Of a stretch of 64,000 nucleotides of DNA, positions 34,028 through 53,155 are shown one piece after another. The stretch spans positions 2,480,001 through 2,544,000 of the forward strand of contig CP065000.1 in the NCBI GenBank assembly GCA_016700075.1. Reading direction: 5' to 3'. The translations under genes and the position numbers were made by a program. Below the pieces are notes generated by a model that was given only the letters and a program-made list of their open reading frames with translations, was not told the DNA's origin and ran no database searches. Every line of letters begins with the position of its first letter. The stretch's first letter is position 1. The stretch comes from Acidobacteriota bacterium (GTDB lineage Bacteria; Acidobacteriota; Blastocatellia; Pyrinomonadales; Pyrinomonadaceae).

Positions 34028-35635
34028 ATGACAAAGCTATTTTCAAGTTTTTTTGCAGCGATCTTCATTTTCGTGGGCGCCGCAAATGCGCAGACGTCGT
34101 GGCTCGACCGCCCGCTCAATAATTGGAACCGTGCGAACGGCACCGTTCCGACGGCTCCGCGAGGCGGCCTGATCGAAGGCCCTTGCCGCGAACAGATCCG
34201 GACACCGGAAAGTCTGGCGGATCGAGCCGTTACTCGTGCCGGCTGGTCGCTATACGGTCCGGCGTATGTTTACGGCTCGACGACCGTCGTTACCGGAATG
34301 GCCGGAACTGACGGCATGTGCCGCCCGACACAATACAACGGCTTCGTTTTTGTCGGGACGCGATTTGTCGGAACACTCGCACCTCAGCCGGTCGATGCGC
34401 GTACGGACGGTTCGTTCGGCAGCATTTTCCTAAACAGCAGAAATTCGCTGATGGCCGAATTCGCCCGTTACACGTCCAACGACGCGCTTTGTTGCCCGTC
34501 GCAGACGAGCCTGGTCACATATTCGATCTCGGCGGGATCGGCACCGGTCTTGAAAGCAGACGACGTCAGCACTTCGCAGGTCTGTAACGATGGTCAGATG
34601 ACCACAATGGACAACGTCGTTTCGGGCACGGTCACATACAGATCGCGCATGGCGTTGCCGCCGAATGCGGTTTTGACGGTCCGCCTTGTCGATATCTCTC
34701 GTGCGGACGCTCCGTCGATAACGATAGCCGAGCAGCGTATCGACACCGCGGGTAAGCAGGTTCCATTCAATTGGGACATGGCGTATGACCGCTCAAAGAT
34801 CAATGAGCGAAACCGCTATTCGATACAGGCAGAGATACGTGACGGCAGCCGACTGCTGTTCATCACGGACACGAATTATCCTGTGATCACGCTGGGAAAT
34901 CCGCGTGTAGTTGATATCGAGGTCGTTCCGGTCGGCGGCGGTGCTGGGCCGGTTCAGCCATCTCAGGGCAGCGGCATCATCCGCGGTACGGTCAGCTATC
35001 TTCAGCGGATCGCCATCGGCCCGGATTCGGAAGTCCGTGTGAAATTGGTCGATTCGGCCGATCCCAACGGACGCCCTGTGTCCGAGGTCTCAGTGGCCAC
35101 CAACGGCCGTCAGGTGCCGATCCCTTTCGAGCTTCGTTATGAACCGCGCGATATCAACCGGCAGCGGAACTATGAGCTCATAGGAGAGATCTACACGAAC
35201 GGCGTGCTGCGTTTCCGTTCGGAGACCGGCGAACGCGTTCAGCTTCGCAACAATCTGACGCAGGGTGTTTCGCTGATCGTTCAAATGGCACGCGAAGAGC
35301 CGCAGGTGATCACCGGCCGCACACTCAACCTTTCGGCCATCGGCACCGGTTCGATCAAGATCGGCGACCGCAATCCCGGCTTCGTCATTCGCGTAACCTC
35401 GACCGTTGCATCGGACGGCACCGCGAATGTCGGCGTCTCGACCATTTCATCGACCACGCCGTTTCGCGGCAAGCTCGTCTATATTGACGACAACACAATC
35501 CGCATCATGGTCGACAGCTCAGGCAATGCCGACGCGTCCGGCGAGATCGAGATCAGGTTTCAGGGAACGCGTATAACCGCGATCTCGTCAAAAGACCTGA
35601 TGCTCGACGGCCAGGCAACGACGATCAGCTTCTAA
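34028..35635 (+). CDS. Secreted protein with two YbaY-like domains
   Basis: 535 residues from ATG 34028 with AGGTGG upstream; the longer frame to 33974 lacks an RBS. Signal peptide 1-21 (ends ANAQ). An N-terminal Cys-containing domain (about 25-195) precedes two YbaY-type repeats (about 200-300 and 318-420). Each repeat starts SGTVTYRSRMALPP / RGTVSYLQRIAIGP and contains RLVD-x-S, AxxQxPF and R.R....YE/SI. YbaY-type domains occur in lipoproteins and other secreted proteins. The C-terminal 115 residues are a separate beta-rich region. No lipobox. Function unknown. Terminated by a strong hairpin. Confidence 0.75.
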   Translation: MTKLFSSFFAAIFIFVGAANAQTSWLDRPLNNWNRANGTVPTAPRGGLIEGPCREQIRTPESLADRAVTRAGWSLYGPAYVYGSTTVVTGMAGTDGMCRPTQYNGFVFVGTRFVGTLAPQPVDARTDGSFGSIFLNSRNSLMAEFARYTSNDALCCPSQTSLVTYSISAGSAPVLKADDVSTSQVCNDGQMTTMDNVVSGTVTYRSRMALPPNAVLTVRLVDISRADAPSITIAEQRIDTAGKQVPFNWDMAYDRSKINERNRYSIQAEIRDGSRLLFITDTNYPVITLGNPRVVDIEVVPVGGGAGPVQPSQGSGIIRGTVSYLQRIAIGPDSEVRVKLVDSADPNGRPVSEVSVATNGRQVPIPFELRYEPRDINRQRNYELIGEIYTNGVLRFRSETGERVQLRNNLTQGVSLIVQMAREEPQVITGRTLNLSAIGTGSIKIGDRNPGFVIRVTSTVASDGTANVGVSTISSTTPFRGKLVYIDDNTIRIMVDSSGNADASGEIEIRFQGTRITAISSKDLMLDGQATTISF

Positions 35636-35658
35636 AGATCGCATCAGTTGAGTTATCT

Positions 35659-35687
35659 GAGGCTGCCCCGAAAGGCAGCCTCTTTTT
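35659..35687 (+). terminator. Rho-independent terminator
   Basis: GAGGCTGCC / GGCAGCCTC, a perfect 9-bp stem with a 6-base loop and five T residues, 24 bases after the stop of the YbaY-repeat gene. Confidence 0.9.
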
Positions 35688-35776
35688 GCATTTCGGCTAC
35701 GCAGGCTGTTCAAAACCTAAACCGCTTGCTTTATTTGTTGCCGTAAAACAAAATAAGGAAATTGGGGAGATAAACT

Positions 35777-36244
35777 ATGCCGCAGGATGCGACGGGTTCC
35801 TACACGCGAAAACGCTGTCGTGAGATCATGACCAGCGATGTCGTGACCGCGTCGCCCGAGATGTCGCTCCGCGAGGTCGCCGTGATGATGCGCGACAGCG
35901 ATGTCGGTGCTTTGCCGATAGTTGAATCGGGGCGGATTGTCGGGATCGTTACCGACCGCGACATTGTCATGCGTGCGGTCGCCGACGGCAAAAGCGGCGA
36001 TACGCCAGTCGGCGATGTCATCTCACGGGAACTTTTCACGGTCGGCCCTGATGATTTCGTTTTTGAGGCCGCGCGTCTAATGGGCGACAAACAGGTTCGC
36101 CGCATTCCGGTCGTCGAGGCCGACGGTTCACTCGCCGGCATCATCGCAATGGCCGACGTCGCACTTCAAATGGAAGACGAACGTGAGATCGCCGAAACAT
36201 TGGAAGAGATCTCGTCCGGTGCGGCATTTTGGGGAAAACGATAG
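35777..36244 (+). CDS. CBS-domain pair protein
   Basis: 155 residues with two CBS motifs: about 14-70 (CREIMTSDVVTASPEMSLREVAVMM...GIVTDRDIVMR) and 78-135 (VGDVISRELFTVGPDDFVFEAARLM...GIIAMADVAL). Stand-alone CBS pairs bind adenosine nucleotides and sense energy state; the partner is unknown. Strong RBS (GGGGAG). The next gene starts 9 bases after the stop. Confidence 0.88.
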   Translation: MPQDATGSYTRKRCREIMTSDVVTASPEMSLREVAVMMRDSDVGALPIVESGRIVGIVTDRDIVMRAVADGKSGDTPVGDVISRELFTVGPDDFVFEAARLMGDKQVRRIPVVEADGSLAGIIAMADVALQMEDEREIAETLEEISSGAAFWGKR

Positions 36245-36252
36245 ATAGCAGA

Positions 36253-36888
36253 ATGAGAGAACGCGTTTTTCTTGTTATTTTGCTGTTTCTCGCGCTTGCA
36301 AGTTATACGACTGCACAGCGGGGGACGGCGACTGTCGATCAGATCGCGGAAACCGGTGTTTTCAACGGACTGCTTTATTCGAACACTTCGCTTGCGATGG
36401 AGATGCTCGCTCCGGGCGGGTGGAACGTTGTCCCGAAAGATCGAAATACTGAGCTCGTCCGCCTGAATCGTGAGCGTGCTTTGCGTTCAGGTGATGCGAT
36501 GCTGAAGGAATACGCCCAAAATACGCAGATTCTCTTTCAGGCGACGCCTCCGGAATTCGCCGGGCAGCAGACCTCGGCATTATTCTCTGCCGGCGTGCAG
36601 CGGCTAGTGAGAAAGACAACGCTCGACGAATATCTTTCCGCAAACCGCGATCTGGTTCTGCAGACGCCCGGTTCCAGAGTGCTGCGAGACATACATTCCG
36701 TTGATATCGGACGATCCAGATTTAGGGAGTTCGAGGTGGAGATTCCGCAGGAAAACGGCACTTTTCGCCAGCGTTATCTTGCGACCCTGCGGTCACCGTA
36801 TGTCGTCTTTTTTGTGATCACCATCAACGACGACAGGCAGTTGAATATGATAGATTTCAGCCTGAACAGTCTGAGATTTACGAGATAA
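36253..36888 (+). CDS. Secreted protein of unknown function
   Basis: 211 residues from ATG 36253, which gives a clean signal peptide (RERVFLVILLFLALASYTTAQ). The mature part is alpha/beta with GVFNGLLYSNTSLAMEMLAPGGWNV and an ending of ITINDDRQLNMIDFSLNSLRF. No known domain recognised. Sits between the CBS and Hsp20 genes with short gaps, suggesting one transcript. Confidence 0.7.
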   Translation: MRERVFLVILLFLALASYTTAQRGTATVDQIAETGVFNGLLYSNTSLAMEMLAPGGWNVVPKDRNTELVRLNRERALRSGDAMLKEYAQNTQILFQATPPEFAGQQTSALFSAGVQRLVRKTTLDEYLSANRDLVLQTPGSRVLRDIHSVDIGRSRFREFEVEIPQENGTFRQRYLATLRSPYVVFFVITINDDRQLNMIDFSLNSLRFTR

Positions 36889-36898
36889 TTGGCCCGTT

Positions 36899-37261
36899 AT
36901 GGCAAAGGCAACAAACCGGTTGTTTCAGTTCGTAGGAACGTCTAAGAATTTTCGTTCCGGCCAGCTTTGGTATCCCGCGGCTGATGTTTACCAGACGCCG
37001 GAAGGATGGGTCGTCAAGGTCGAACTTGCAGGCGTTTCGGCTGAGGACATCGTCATAGACATTCAGGGAAACGTGCTTTACATCGCCGGCTGCCGCAAGG
37101 ACCGATCATGCGCCGCGGGTGCTACATATCAGCAGATGGAGATCACATACAGCAATTTCGAAAAGACGCTGAGCTTTCCCGCATCCATTGACAATGCAAA
37201 GATCGAACACGAATTCGAGAACGGTCTGCTGATCATCACTTTACGCAAAGCGGGAGCGTGA
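36899..37261 (+). CDS. Hsp20 / alpha-crystallin small heat-shock protein
   Basis: 120 residues. Alpha-crystallin domain with PAADVYQTPEGWVVKVELAGVSAEDIVIDIQGNVLYIAG and the conserved C-terminal FENGLLIITLRK. The N-terminal arm is short and the C-terminal I-x-I extension is missing, so oligomers may be small. Holds unfolded proteins during stress. Only 43 bases precede lon, giving a heat-shock chaperone and protease pair. Confidence 0.9.
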   Translation: MAKATNRLFQFVGTSKNFRSGQLWYPAADVYQTPEGWVVKVELAGVSAEDIVIDIQGNVLYIAGCRKDRSCAAGATYQQMEITYSNFEKTLSFPASIDNAKIEHEFENGLLIITLRKAGA

Positions 37262-37303
37262 TCCAACGCAGAGACCGCGGAGGCCGCAGAGAAAAAACAT
37301 ATT

Positions 37304-39739
37304 GTGGAAGAACTTAACTTCAAAACTCAGGAAATTGACCTAAAGCAGGAGATGGAAATTGCCGTTCTGCCGCTGCAGAACACGACGTTGTTTCCGGATA
37401 CGGTCGTCCCGCTCGCAGTAGGCCGTGAACGCTCGACGCGTGCGGTCGAAGCGGCGCTCGCCACGGAGGAAAAGCTTCTGGCCTGTATCACAACACGTTC
37501 TGAGAACGTGACCGGCGACGACGCCAAATCCTCCGATATCTATGCCGTAGGTACGCTCGTCAACATAAAACGCATGATGCGTGCCGACGATGTGATGCAG
37601 CTGATCGTGCAGGGAATGAGTCGTTTTGAGGTCGTTGAATGGCTGACCGAGCAGCCCTATCTAAAGGCCAAGATCAAAATGCTGACGCCGCTGCGGCGTA
37701 TGGACGAAGAAGAGATCGAGGCTCTGAAACGTAATATTCACGGGATGATCCAAGAGGCTCTCGCACTGCTGCCGCAGGTTCCGCCCGAGATACGCGTGGC
37801 TGTGACGTCGCAGGACGACCCTGTTCAATTGGCGTATTTTCTCGCCTCTGTGCTCGATCTGGGGACCGATACAGAGCAAAAGATGCTCGAATCTGCCACG
37901 GTTGACGAACTTCTGGCCCTGACGCATGCCGCTCTGGCACGCGAGCTTGAGATCATGCAGATCCGTTCAAAGATCGCGTCGGAGGCTCAGCAGGAGATGG
38001 ACAAATCTCAGCGCGACTACGTTTTGCGCCAGCAGATGAAGGCCATCCAGAAAGAACTTGGCGAGGACGAGACCGGCGAAAAAGCGGAAGCAGAGCAGCT
38101 GAGGACCCGATTGGAACAGGCCGATCTGCCTGACGACGTTCGAAAAGAGGCCGAACGCGAACTCCGCCGCATGGAGCAGCTGCCGCAGGCGGCGCCTGAT
38201 TATCATGTAATTCGAACATATCTCGAATACATCCTGGAACTGCCCTGGCGCAAATCGAGCGAGGAAAAGCTCGACCTCAACGAGGCTCGCAAGATACTTG
38301 ACGAAGATCATTACGGCCTGACCGACATCAAGGAGCGAATCCTCGAATCGCTCGCCGTCGTTAAGCTCCGCCCTGACAGCAAAAGCCCGATATTACTTTT
38401 CGTCGGGCCGCCGGGCGTCGGCAAAACGTCGCTCGGCCGTTCGATCGCGCGTGCGTTAGGCAGGGAATTCGACCGTCTGTCATTAGGCGGGATGCGGGAC
38501 GAGGCAGAACTGCGCGGCCATCGGCGAACGTACATTGGGGCGATGCCCGGCCGCATTTTGCAGTCGCTGCGGCGCGTCGGCGTGAACAATCCCGTTCTGA
38601 TGCTCGACGAAGTGGACAAACTCGGCAACGATTTCCGCGGCGATCCGGCATCCGCACTGCTGGAGATACTCGATCCGGCTCAGAACAACACGTTTCGCGA
38701 CAATTATCTTGACCTGCCGTTCGATCTTTCCAGGGTGTTTTTTATCGCCACCGCTAATCAACTCGGGCCGATCCCGATGCCGCTCCGCGACCGTATGGAG
38801 ATCATTCAGCTCGCAGGTTATTCGGATCGTGAAAAGCTCGAGATCGCCAAGCAGTATCTTGTTCCGCGTCAGATAGAAGAGAACGGCCTGACCGCCGAAC
38901 AGCTTTCGATCACCGACGACGCGATAAACCTGCTCACCGCGCGCTACACGCGCGAGGCGGGCGTCCGCCAGCTTGAGCGTTCGATAGGGAATTTGGCTCG
39001 AAAGGTCGCGCTGAAGGTCGCCGAAGGTTCGACCGAAAGCGTTAATATTTCGGCGGAAGAGATACGCGGATACCTCGGCCCGCCGAAGGTTTTCCCCGAA
39101 GAGGCTCGAGCGGAACTCCCTGCGGGCGTCGCGACCGGTATGGCATGGACCGAAATGGGCGGCGAGGTGCTTTTCATCGAAGCGACATTGCTGCCGGGCG
39201 GCAGCGGACTTAATCTTACGGGTCAGCTCGGCGAGGTTATGAAAGAATCGGCACAGGCCGCACGCAGCTATTTGTGGGCGCATGCGGCCGAATTCGGCAT
39301 CGACCCCGAAATGATAAAGAATAACGGCGTTCACCTGCATGTTCCGGCCGGTGCAATACCGAAGGACGGACCTTCCGCCGGCGTTACCATGGCATCGGCG
39401 TTAGCATCGCTCTATACGGGACGGCCTGTGCGTTCGGATACGGCAATGACCGGCGAGATCACGCTTTCAGGGCTCGTTTTCCCTGTGGGCGGAATAAAGG
39501 AAAAGGTGCTTGCGGCACATCGTGCAGGTATTCGCCGCATCGTTCTGCCGAACAGGAATGAGGCCGATATTGACGAGATCCCCGAAGATGTCCGCAGCGA
39601 CCTTGAGATACTGCCCGTCGCGTGGATCAGCGAGGTGCTGAAAGCGACGCTTTCAGATGATGCGGCCGCGCCGAAACCGGTCGTTCCGCCGCCTCCCGAC
39701 GACGGAACGACTGTGCGTGATCCCGCACAATTGCGATAA
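37304..39739 (+). CDS. lon: ATP-dependent protease Lon
   Basis: 811 residues from GTG 37304; ATG 37349 is an alternative. The N-terminal substrate domain begins EIAVLPLQNTTLFPDTVVPL. The AAA+ module has Walker A GPPGVGKT (368-375), the surrounding KLRPDSKSPILLFVG and the pore/sensor regions (FIATANQLGPIP). The protease domain has KDGPSAG with catalytic Ser691 and the Lys of GGIKEK (about 732-734). Degrades misfolded and regulatory proteins in the cytoplasm. The C-terminal tail after about residue 785 is Pro-rich and variable. Confidence 0.96.
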   Translation: MEELNFKTQEIDLKQEMEIAVLPLQNTTLFPDTVVPLAVGRERSTRAVEAALATEEKLLACITTRSENVTGDDAKSSDIYAVGTLVNIKRMMRADDVMQLIVQGMSRFEVVEWLTEQPYLKAKIKMLTPLRRMDEEEIEALKRNIHGMIQEALALLPQVPPEIRVAVTSQDDPVQLAYFLASVLDLGTDTEQKMLESATVDELLALTHAALARELEIMQIRSKIASEAQQEMDKSQRDYVLRQQMKAIQKELGEDETGEKAEAEQLRTRLEQADLPDDVRKEAERELRRMEQLPQAAPDYHVIRTYLEYILELPWRKSSEEKLDLNEARKILDEDHYGLTDIKERILESLAVVKLRPDSKSPILLFVGPPGVGKTSLGRSIARALGREFDRLSLGGMRDEAELRGHRRTYIGAMPGRILQSLRRVGVNNPVLMLDEVDKLGNDFRGDPASALLEILDPAQNNTFRDNYLDLPFDLSRVFFIATANQLGPIPMPLRDRMEIIQLAGYSDREKLEIAKQYLVPRQIEENGLTAEQLSITDDAINLLTARYTREAGVRQLERSIGNLARKVALKVAEGSTESVNISAEEIRGYLGPPKVFPEEARAELPAGVATGMAWTEMGGEVLFIEATLLPGGSGLNLTGQLGEVMKESAQAARSYLWAHAAEFGIDPEMIKNNGVHLHVPAGAIPKDGPSAGVTMASALASLYTGRPVRSDTAMTGEITLSGLVFPVGGIKEKVLAAHRAGIRRIVLPNRNEADIDEIPEDVRSDLEILPVAWISEVLKATLSDDAAAPKPVVPPPPDDGTTVRDPAQLR

Positions 39740-39886
39740 ACAGGCAGGATTATTAAGGTTATAGACATTGCTGCCTTAAAGGTTCATAATTAAGAAGTTA
39801 CTTTCGCAAGAGCGGCGCACTTTTCTATTCGGGAAAGGTTCGCCGTTCGGTCAATTGTTATTCCACTAAGGAGTTTAGGAACGAAG

Positions 39887-42709
39887 ATGTATTCCAGGGC
39901 AAAGACTTTTTTGGCTGCTCATCGCGGGTTGGCTGTTTTGTTGGTTTTTGGTATTTCAGCGTCCGTTTTCGGGATCGCGGCTTTCGGCACGGGAGCTCAG
40001 AGCAGCCGAAATGCTGATACCGTCAACACTTTAACGCGCTCGACTGAGGGTTCGGGACTTTCTCAGCGCCGTTTGGACCGAATTATGGCCGACGATGCGG
40101 AATGGAACGCTGACGGTCAGCGAGTGATACTCGGCGACGGAGATTGCCCGACGTTCATCACTCATTCGACGAGCCAGGCGATCACCCCGCAGAATTCCGT
40201 TCATTGCGGAGCTGCCGGCATCCACGCGGATAACAGCTACTGGAGGGCTTTCAGCTTGGAAGATTTCGGTGCGAACCCTGATGATGATTATCAGGTCACG
40301 TCGATCGATTTCGGTATCGAGACTGCAAATGCTCCGGGAGGCAGCCAGCCGGTCACGCTTAGGCTTTATGCGAATAACGCAGCAGTTTTCCCGGGTGGCA
40401 CGCTGACCCAGATCGGCACGACAACAGTCAACATTACCAACCAAACAGGCACGGTATTTAATCTTCCTATCGCTGCTACGGTTCCCGCAGGCACGTTGGA
40501 ACTGGTCGTCGAGGTGTTTACGCCCAGCGGTGCAGGTGCAAATAATTCGTTCTTCATAGGCTCGAATACGGCCGCTGAAACGGCTCCGAGTTATATTTCG
40601 GCCGCAGCCTGCGGCATTACGAACCCGACGCCGTTTGCAACCCTCGACTTTCCCAACGTCCGCGTCGTCATGAACGTCAATGGTGTTTGCGGCTCTATCC
40701 CGACGCCGACACCGACGCCGACGCCCAGCCCGACGCCGACGCCGTCATGCAGTAATACCGTCATCTACGCGTACAACTTCTTCAATGACAGGATCGTCAG
40801 CTTCCGTCCCGATGCGCCGGGCGTTCTGCTGTCTGACGTTCCGCTGATCGGACTCAATACACAGGAGGACGAGTTCATCAGAAATATAGACTTCAGACCG
40901 GCCGACGGATTGCTGTACGGCATTGCGACAAAAGGCAACGGCGGACAGCAGAACGGCGACCGCCTGGTCACGATCGACCCTGTGACGGGTGTGGTCACGC
41001 AGGTCAATGCCGCGAATTTCCTTAACACGCCGCAAGGCCTCTTCTTCGGCGATGACTTTAACCCGATCCCGGATCGTCTGCGTGAGGTGAGTGATGCCGA
41101 TATTAACATTCGGATCAATCCGAACGACGGCACACTTGCCGGCACTGATACGGCACTTGCTTATGCAGCGGGCGACCCGAACGCAGGGCAGAATCCGAAT
41201 GTCGTTCACGTAGCGTATGACCGCAATTTCGCCGGGACGCCGTTGACCACGCTCTTTGGCATCGACGCCAACACGGACACACTTGTCACCATCGGCGGCC
41301 CGGATGGAACTCCTTCACCCAACACCGGACAGGTGTTCACTGTCGGTGGTCTGGGAACGAACGTTACGAATTTTGGCGGATTCGATATCCAACGCGGTAC
41401 GAATTCCGCATATGCGGTCCTGCGTCAGGCGAGCGTATCGCGATTGTATCGAATTGATCTGACCACAGGAGCCGCGACATTGGTCGGCACCGTCGGCGTC
41501 GGTGACGAGGTCATAGACGGCGTCGCTGTCGGCTGGAGCCAAACGGCATGTGCCGACCTCTCGATCACCAAAACCGACGGCCGGACTACGATCAACCCCG
41601 GCGACACCACGGAGTACAACATCACCGTGATCAACAACGGGCCTGAGCCTGTTATCGGAGCTACGGTCGTTGATAATTTCCCGCCTGCGTTGATGAATAT
41701 CAGCTGGACCTGCACGGGAGCTAATGGCGGGACCTGCCCGGCGAACGGCGTTGGCAATATCAACGCCCTTGTCAATGTTCCGGTCGGCGGATCGGTCACG
41801 TTCCTTGCAACGGCGACCGTCACGATGAATACGACATTTGCGTACGCCAATACGGCGACCGTTACGGTTCCGGCCGGTGTCGTTGACAATGTTCCGGGAA
41901 ATAATTCGTCAACCGACGTAAATTCAATTTGCTCCGGTTTTACATTCAGCTATCAGGGCGATCCGGTGAACATCCCCGACAACAATGTTGCCGGCGTTGA
42001 CCTTCAAATACCTGTCAACGGCGTTGGTTCGATCGCTGACGTCAATTTCCGCATCGACGGCATTGTGAGCGGTGCGCCAAATGACCCTGAAACGGGAGTC
42101 AGCCATACGTGGGTCGGCGATCTCGTAATGCGTGTCACCTCGCCGCAGGGCACCTCGGTCACTGTTTTTGACCGCCCGGGCGTGCCGGCAACGACTAGCG
42201 GCTGCAACAACAACAACATTTCCGCGTTGCTGCTGGACGATGACGGCAAGCTCGCTCCGGTCGAGAACCAATGCAACGCTCTGACCACCGATCCTTTCCC
42301 CGCCGGCACGTTCAGTCCGAATAATCCGCTCAGCGCCTTTGACGGCGAGAATGCCGACGGTGTTTGGACCATCAATTTCAGCGATAGGGCTTCAGCTGAT
42401 ACGGGTACGGCACGCCGATTTTCGCTGATATTTGCAGGCTGTCCTGCGACCGCTGCAGGTGTTGAGGTCTCGGGACGCGTTCTGACGCCGGACGGCCGCG
42501 GGCTCCGCAATGCCGTGGTGACGATGACCGATCCGAACGGCACCGTTCGCACCGCAACGACCAGCTCGTTCGGCTACTACCGCTTTGAAAATGTCGAGGC
42601 CGGTCCGTCGTATGTGATGGGCGTGACGTCGAGAATCTACCGCTTCACACCGCGTGTCGTTCAGGTGACCGATACGCTGAGCGATGTCGATTTTATCGGC
42701 ATCGAGTAG
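39887..42709 (+). CDS. Large secreted modular protein (DUF4394, DUF11, P-domain, shared C-terminal module)
   Basis: 940 residues. N-terminal signal/anchor (about 14-37). Then a beta-sandwich domain (about 60-270), a short Pro-Thr linker (272-288), a DUF4394-like propeller (289-555), a DUF11-type repeat (556-680, ADLSITKTDGRTTINPGDTTEY), a proprotein-convertase P-domain-like domain (684-853, with TWVGDLVMRVTSPQGT and NNNISALLLDDDG), and an 82-residue C-terminal module (857-940) of carboxypeptidase-regulatory type. No protease catalytic domain seen. Expected on the surface or exported. Promoter not evident; followed by a strong terminator. Confidence 0.82.
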   Translation: MYSRAKTFLAAHRGLAVLLVFGISASVFGIAAFGTGAQSSRNADTVNTLTRSTEGSGLSQRRLDRIMADDAEWNADGQRVILGDGDCPTFITHSTSQAITPQNSVHCGAAGIHADNSYWRAFSLEDFGANPDDDYQVTSIDFGIETANAPGGSQPVTLRLYANNAAVFPGGTLTQIGTTTVNITNQTGTVFNLPIAATVPAGTLELVVEVFTPSGAGANNSFFIGSNTAAETAPSYISAAACGITNPTPFATLDFPNVRVVMNVNGVCGSIPTPTPTPTPSPTPTPSCSNTVIYAYNFFNDRIVSFRPDAPGVLLSDVPLIGLNTQEDEFIRNIDFRPADGLLYGIATKGNGGQQNGDRLVTIDPVTGVVTQVNAANFLNTPQGLFFGDDFNPIPDRLREVSDADINIRINPNDGTLAGTDTALAYAAGDPNAGQNPNVVHVAYDRNFAGTPLTTLFGIDANTDTLVTIGGPDGTPSPNTGQVFTVGGLGTNVTNFGGFDIQRGTNSAYAVLRQASVSRLYRIDLTTGAATLVGTVGVGDEVIDGVAVGWSQTACADLSITKTDGRTTINPGDTTEYNITVINNGPEPVIGATVVDNFPPALMNISWTCTGANGGTCPANGVGNINALVNVPVGGSVTFLATATVTMNTTFAYANTATVTVPAGVVDNVPGNNSSTDVNSICSGFTFSYQGDPVNIPDNNVAGVDLQIPVNGVGSIADVNFRIDGIVSGAPNDPETGVSHTWVGDLVMRVTSPQGTSVTVFDRPGVPATTSGCNNNNISALLLDDDGKLAPVENQCNALTTDPFPAGTFSPNNPLSAFDGENADGVWTINFSDRASADTGTARRFSLIFAGCPATAAGVEVSGRVLTPDGRGLRNAVVTMTDPNGTVRTATTSSFGYYRFENVEAGPSYVMGVTSRIYRFTPRVVQVTDTLSDVDFIGIE

Positions 42710-42743
42710 CGGCGGTTCCCGAACACGGGCTGTTTATTTTTAT

Positions 42744-42775
42744 GGGCGGAGGCTTGGCCTCCGCCCTTTTTCTTT
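42744..42775 (+). terminator. Rho-independent terminator
   Basis: GGGCGGAGGC / GGCCTCCGCCC stem with a T-rich tail (TTTTTCTTTTCTT), 35 bases after the stop of the 940-residue protein. Confidence 0.9.
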
Positions 42776-42820
42776 TCTTGCGCAAACGAAGATATTTTTG
42801 GACTTAGGCTCTCTTGCCGC

Positions 42821-42848
42821 TTGACAAACATCTGTTTTGGGTTATACT
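42821..42848 (+). promoter_or_regulatory. Sigma70-type promoter of the giant gene
   Basis: TTGACA (42821-42826) and TATACT (42843-42848), 16-base spacer, giving a leader of about 105 bases before the ATG at 42961. Confidence 0.7.
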
Positions 42849-42960
42849 CGCCTTGTCTAATTTCAGCTTTTTCAATTTAACTCGAGGCCTCCGGGCATCA
42901 TCGTGTCTGTTTTTTTTGCATCGGGTTAAGAAGCCAGAACTACGAGGGAGATAACCGATA

Positions 42961-52776
<9,816 letters not shown>

Positions 52777-52845
52777 CGATCCAAGGTATGGCCGGCAGAT
52801 CTTTCCGAGATCGCCGGCCGCCAATACTGACGAACTGTAGAAATT

Positions 52846-52874
52846 CGGCCCCTCAATTGAGGGGCCGCCTTTTT
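52846..52874 (+). terminator. Rho-independent terminator of the giant gene
   Basis: CGGCCCCTCAATTGAGGGGCCG, an 11-bp perfect palindrome read as a stem with minimal loop, then CCTTTTT. From here to 53155 there is no gene; GGTCAAA occurs twice (52936, 52952), with a TTGACT at 52925 as a possible -35. Confidence 0.85.
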
Positions 52875-53155
52875 GTCGATCAATGTTTTCCGCCCGTGTC
52901 TAATACCGTAATTTTTCGTATTTATTGACTTTTCAGGTCAAAATGATGTAAGGTCAAAGGGTTTTCATTAAAAAAGTCGAGGACGAGCGGTTATCACGCA
53001 GTTTTTGGATCCGCTCGAAGCGATGAACGATCTAGGTTCATTGAAAATCGACAGATCGCTGACCCGTTTTAGGCCTCGGCGGGAGCGTGCCGGAACTGTT
53101 TCGGCCGTGTCCATGAACTTAAAGTATCGAAAAAGTTGGCCAATTGGAGGAAACC

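Noticed and set aside
42455..42709. PEP-CTERM, LPXTG or T9SS type-A sorting signal at the ends of the giant proteins
   Set aside because: None of the required motifs or the terminal hydrophobic helix is present; the ends are a folded regulatory-like module instead.
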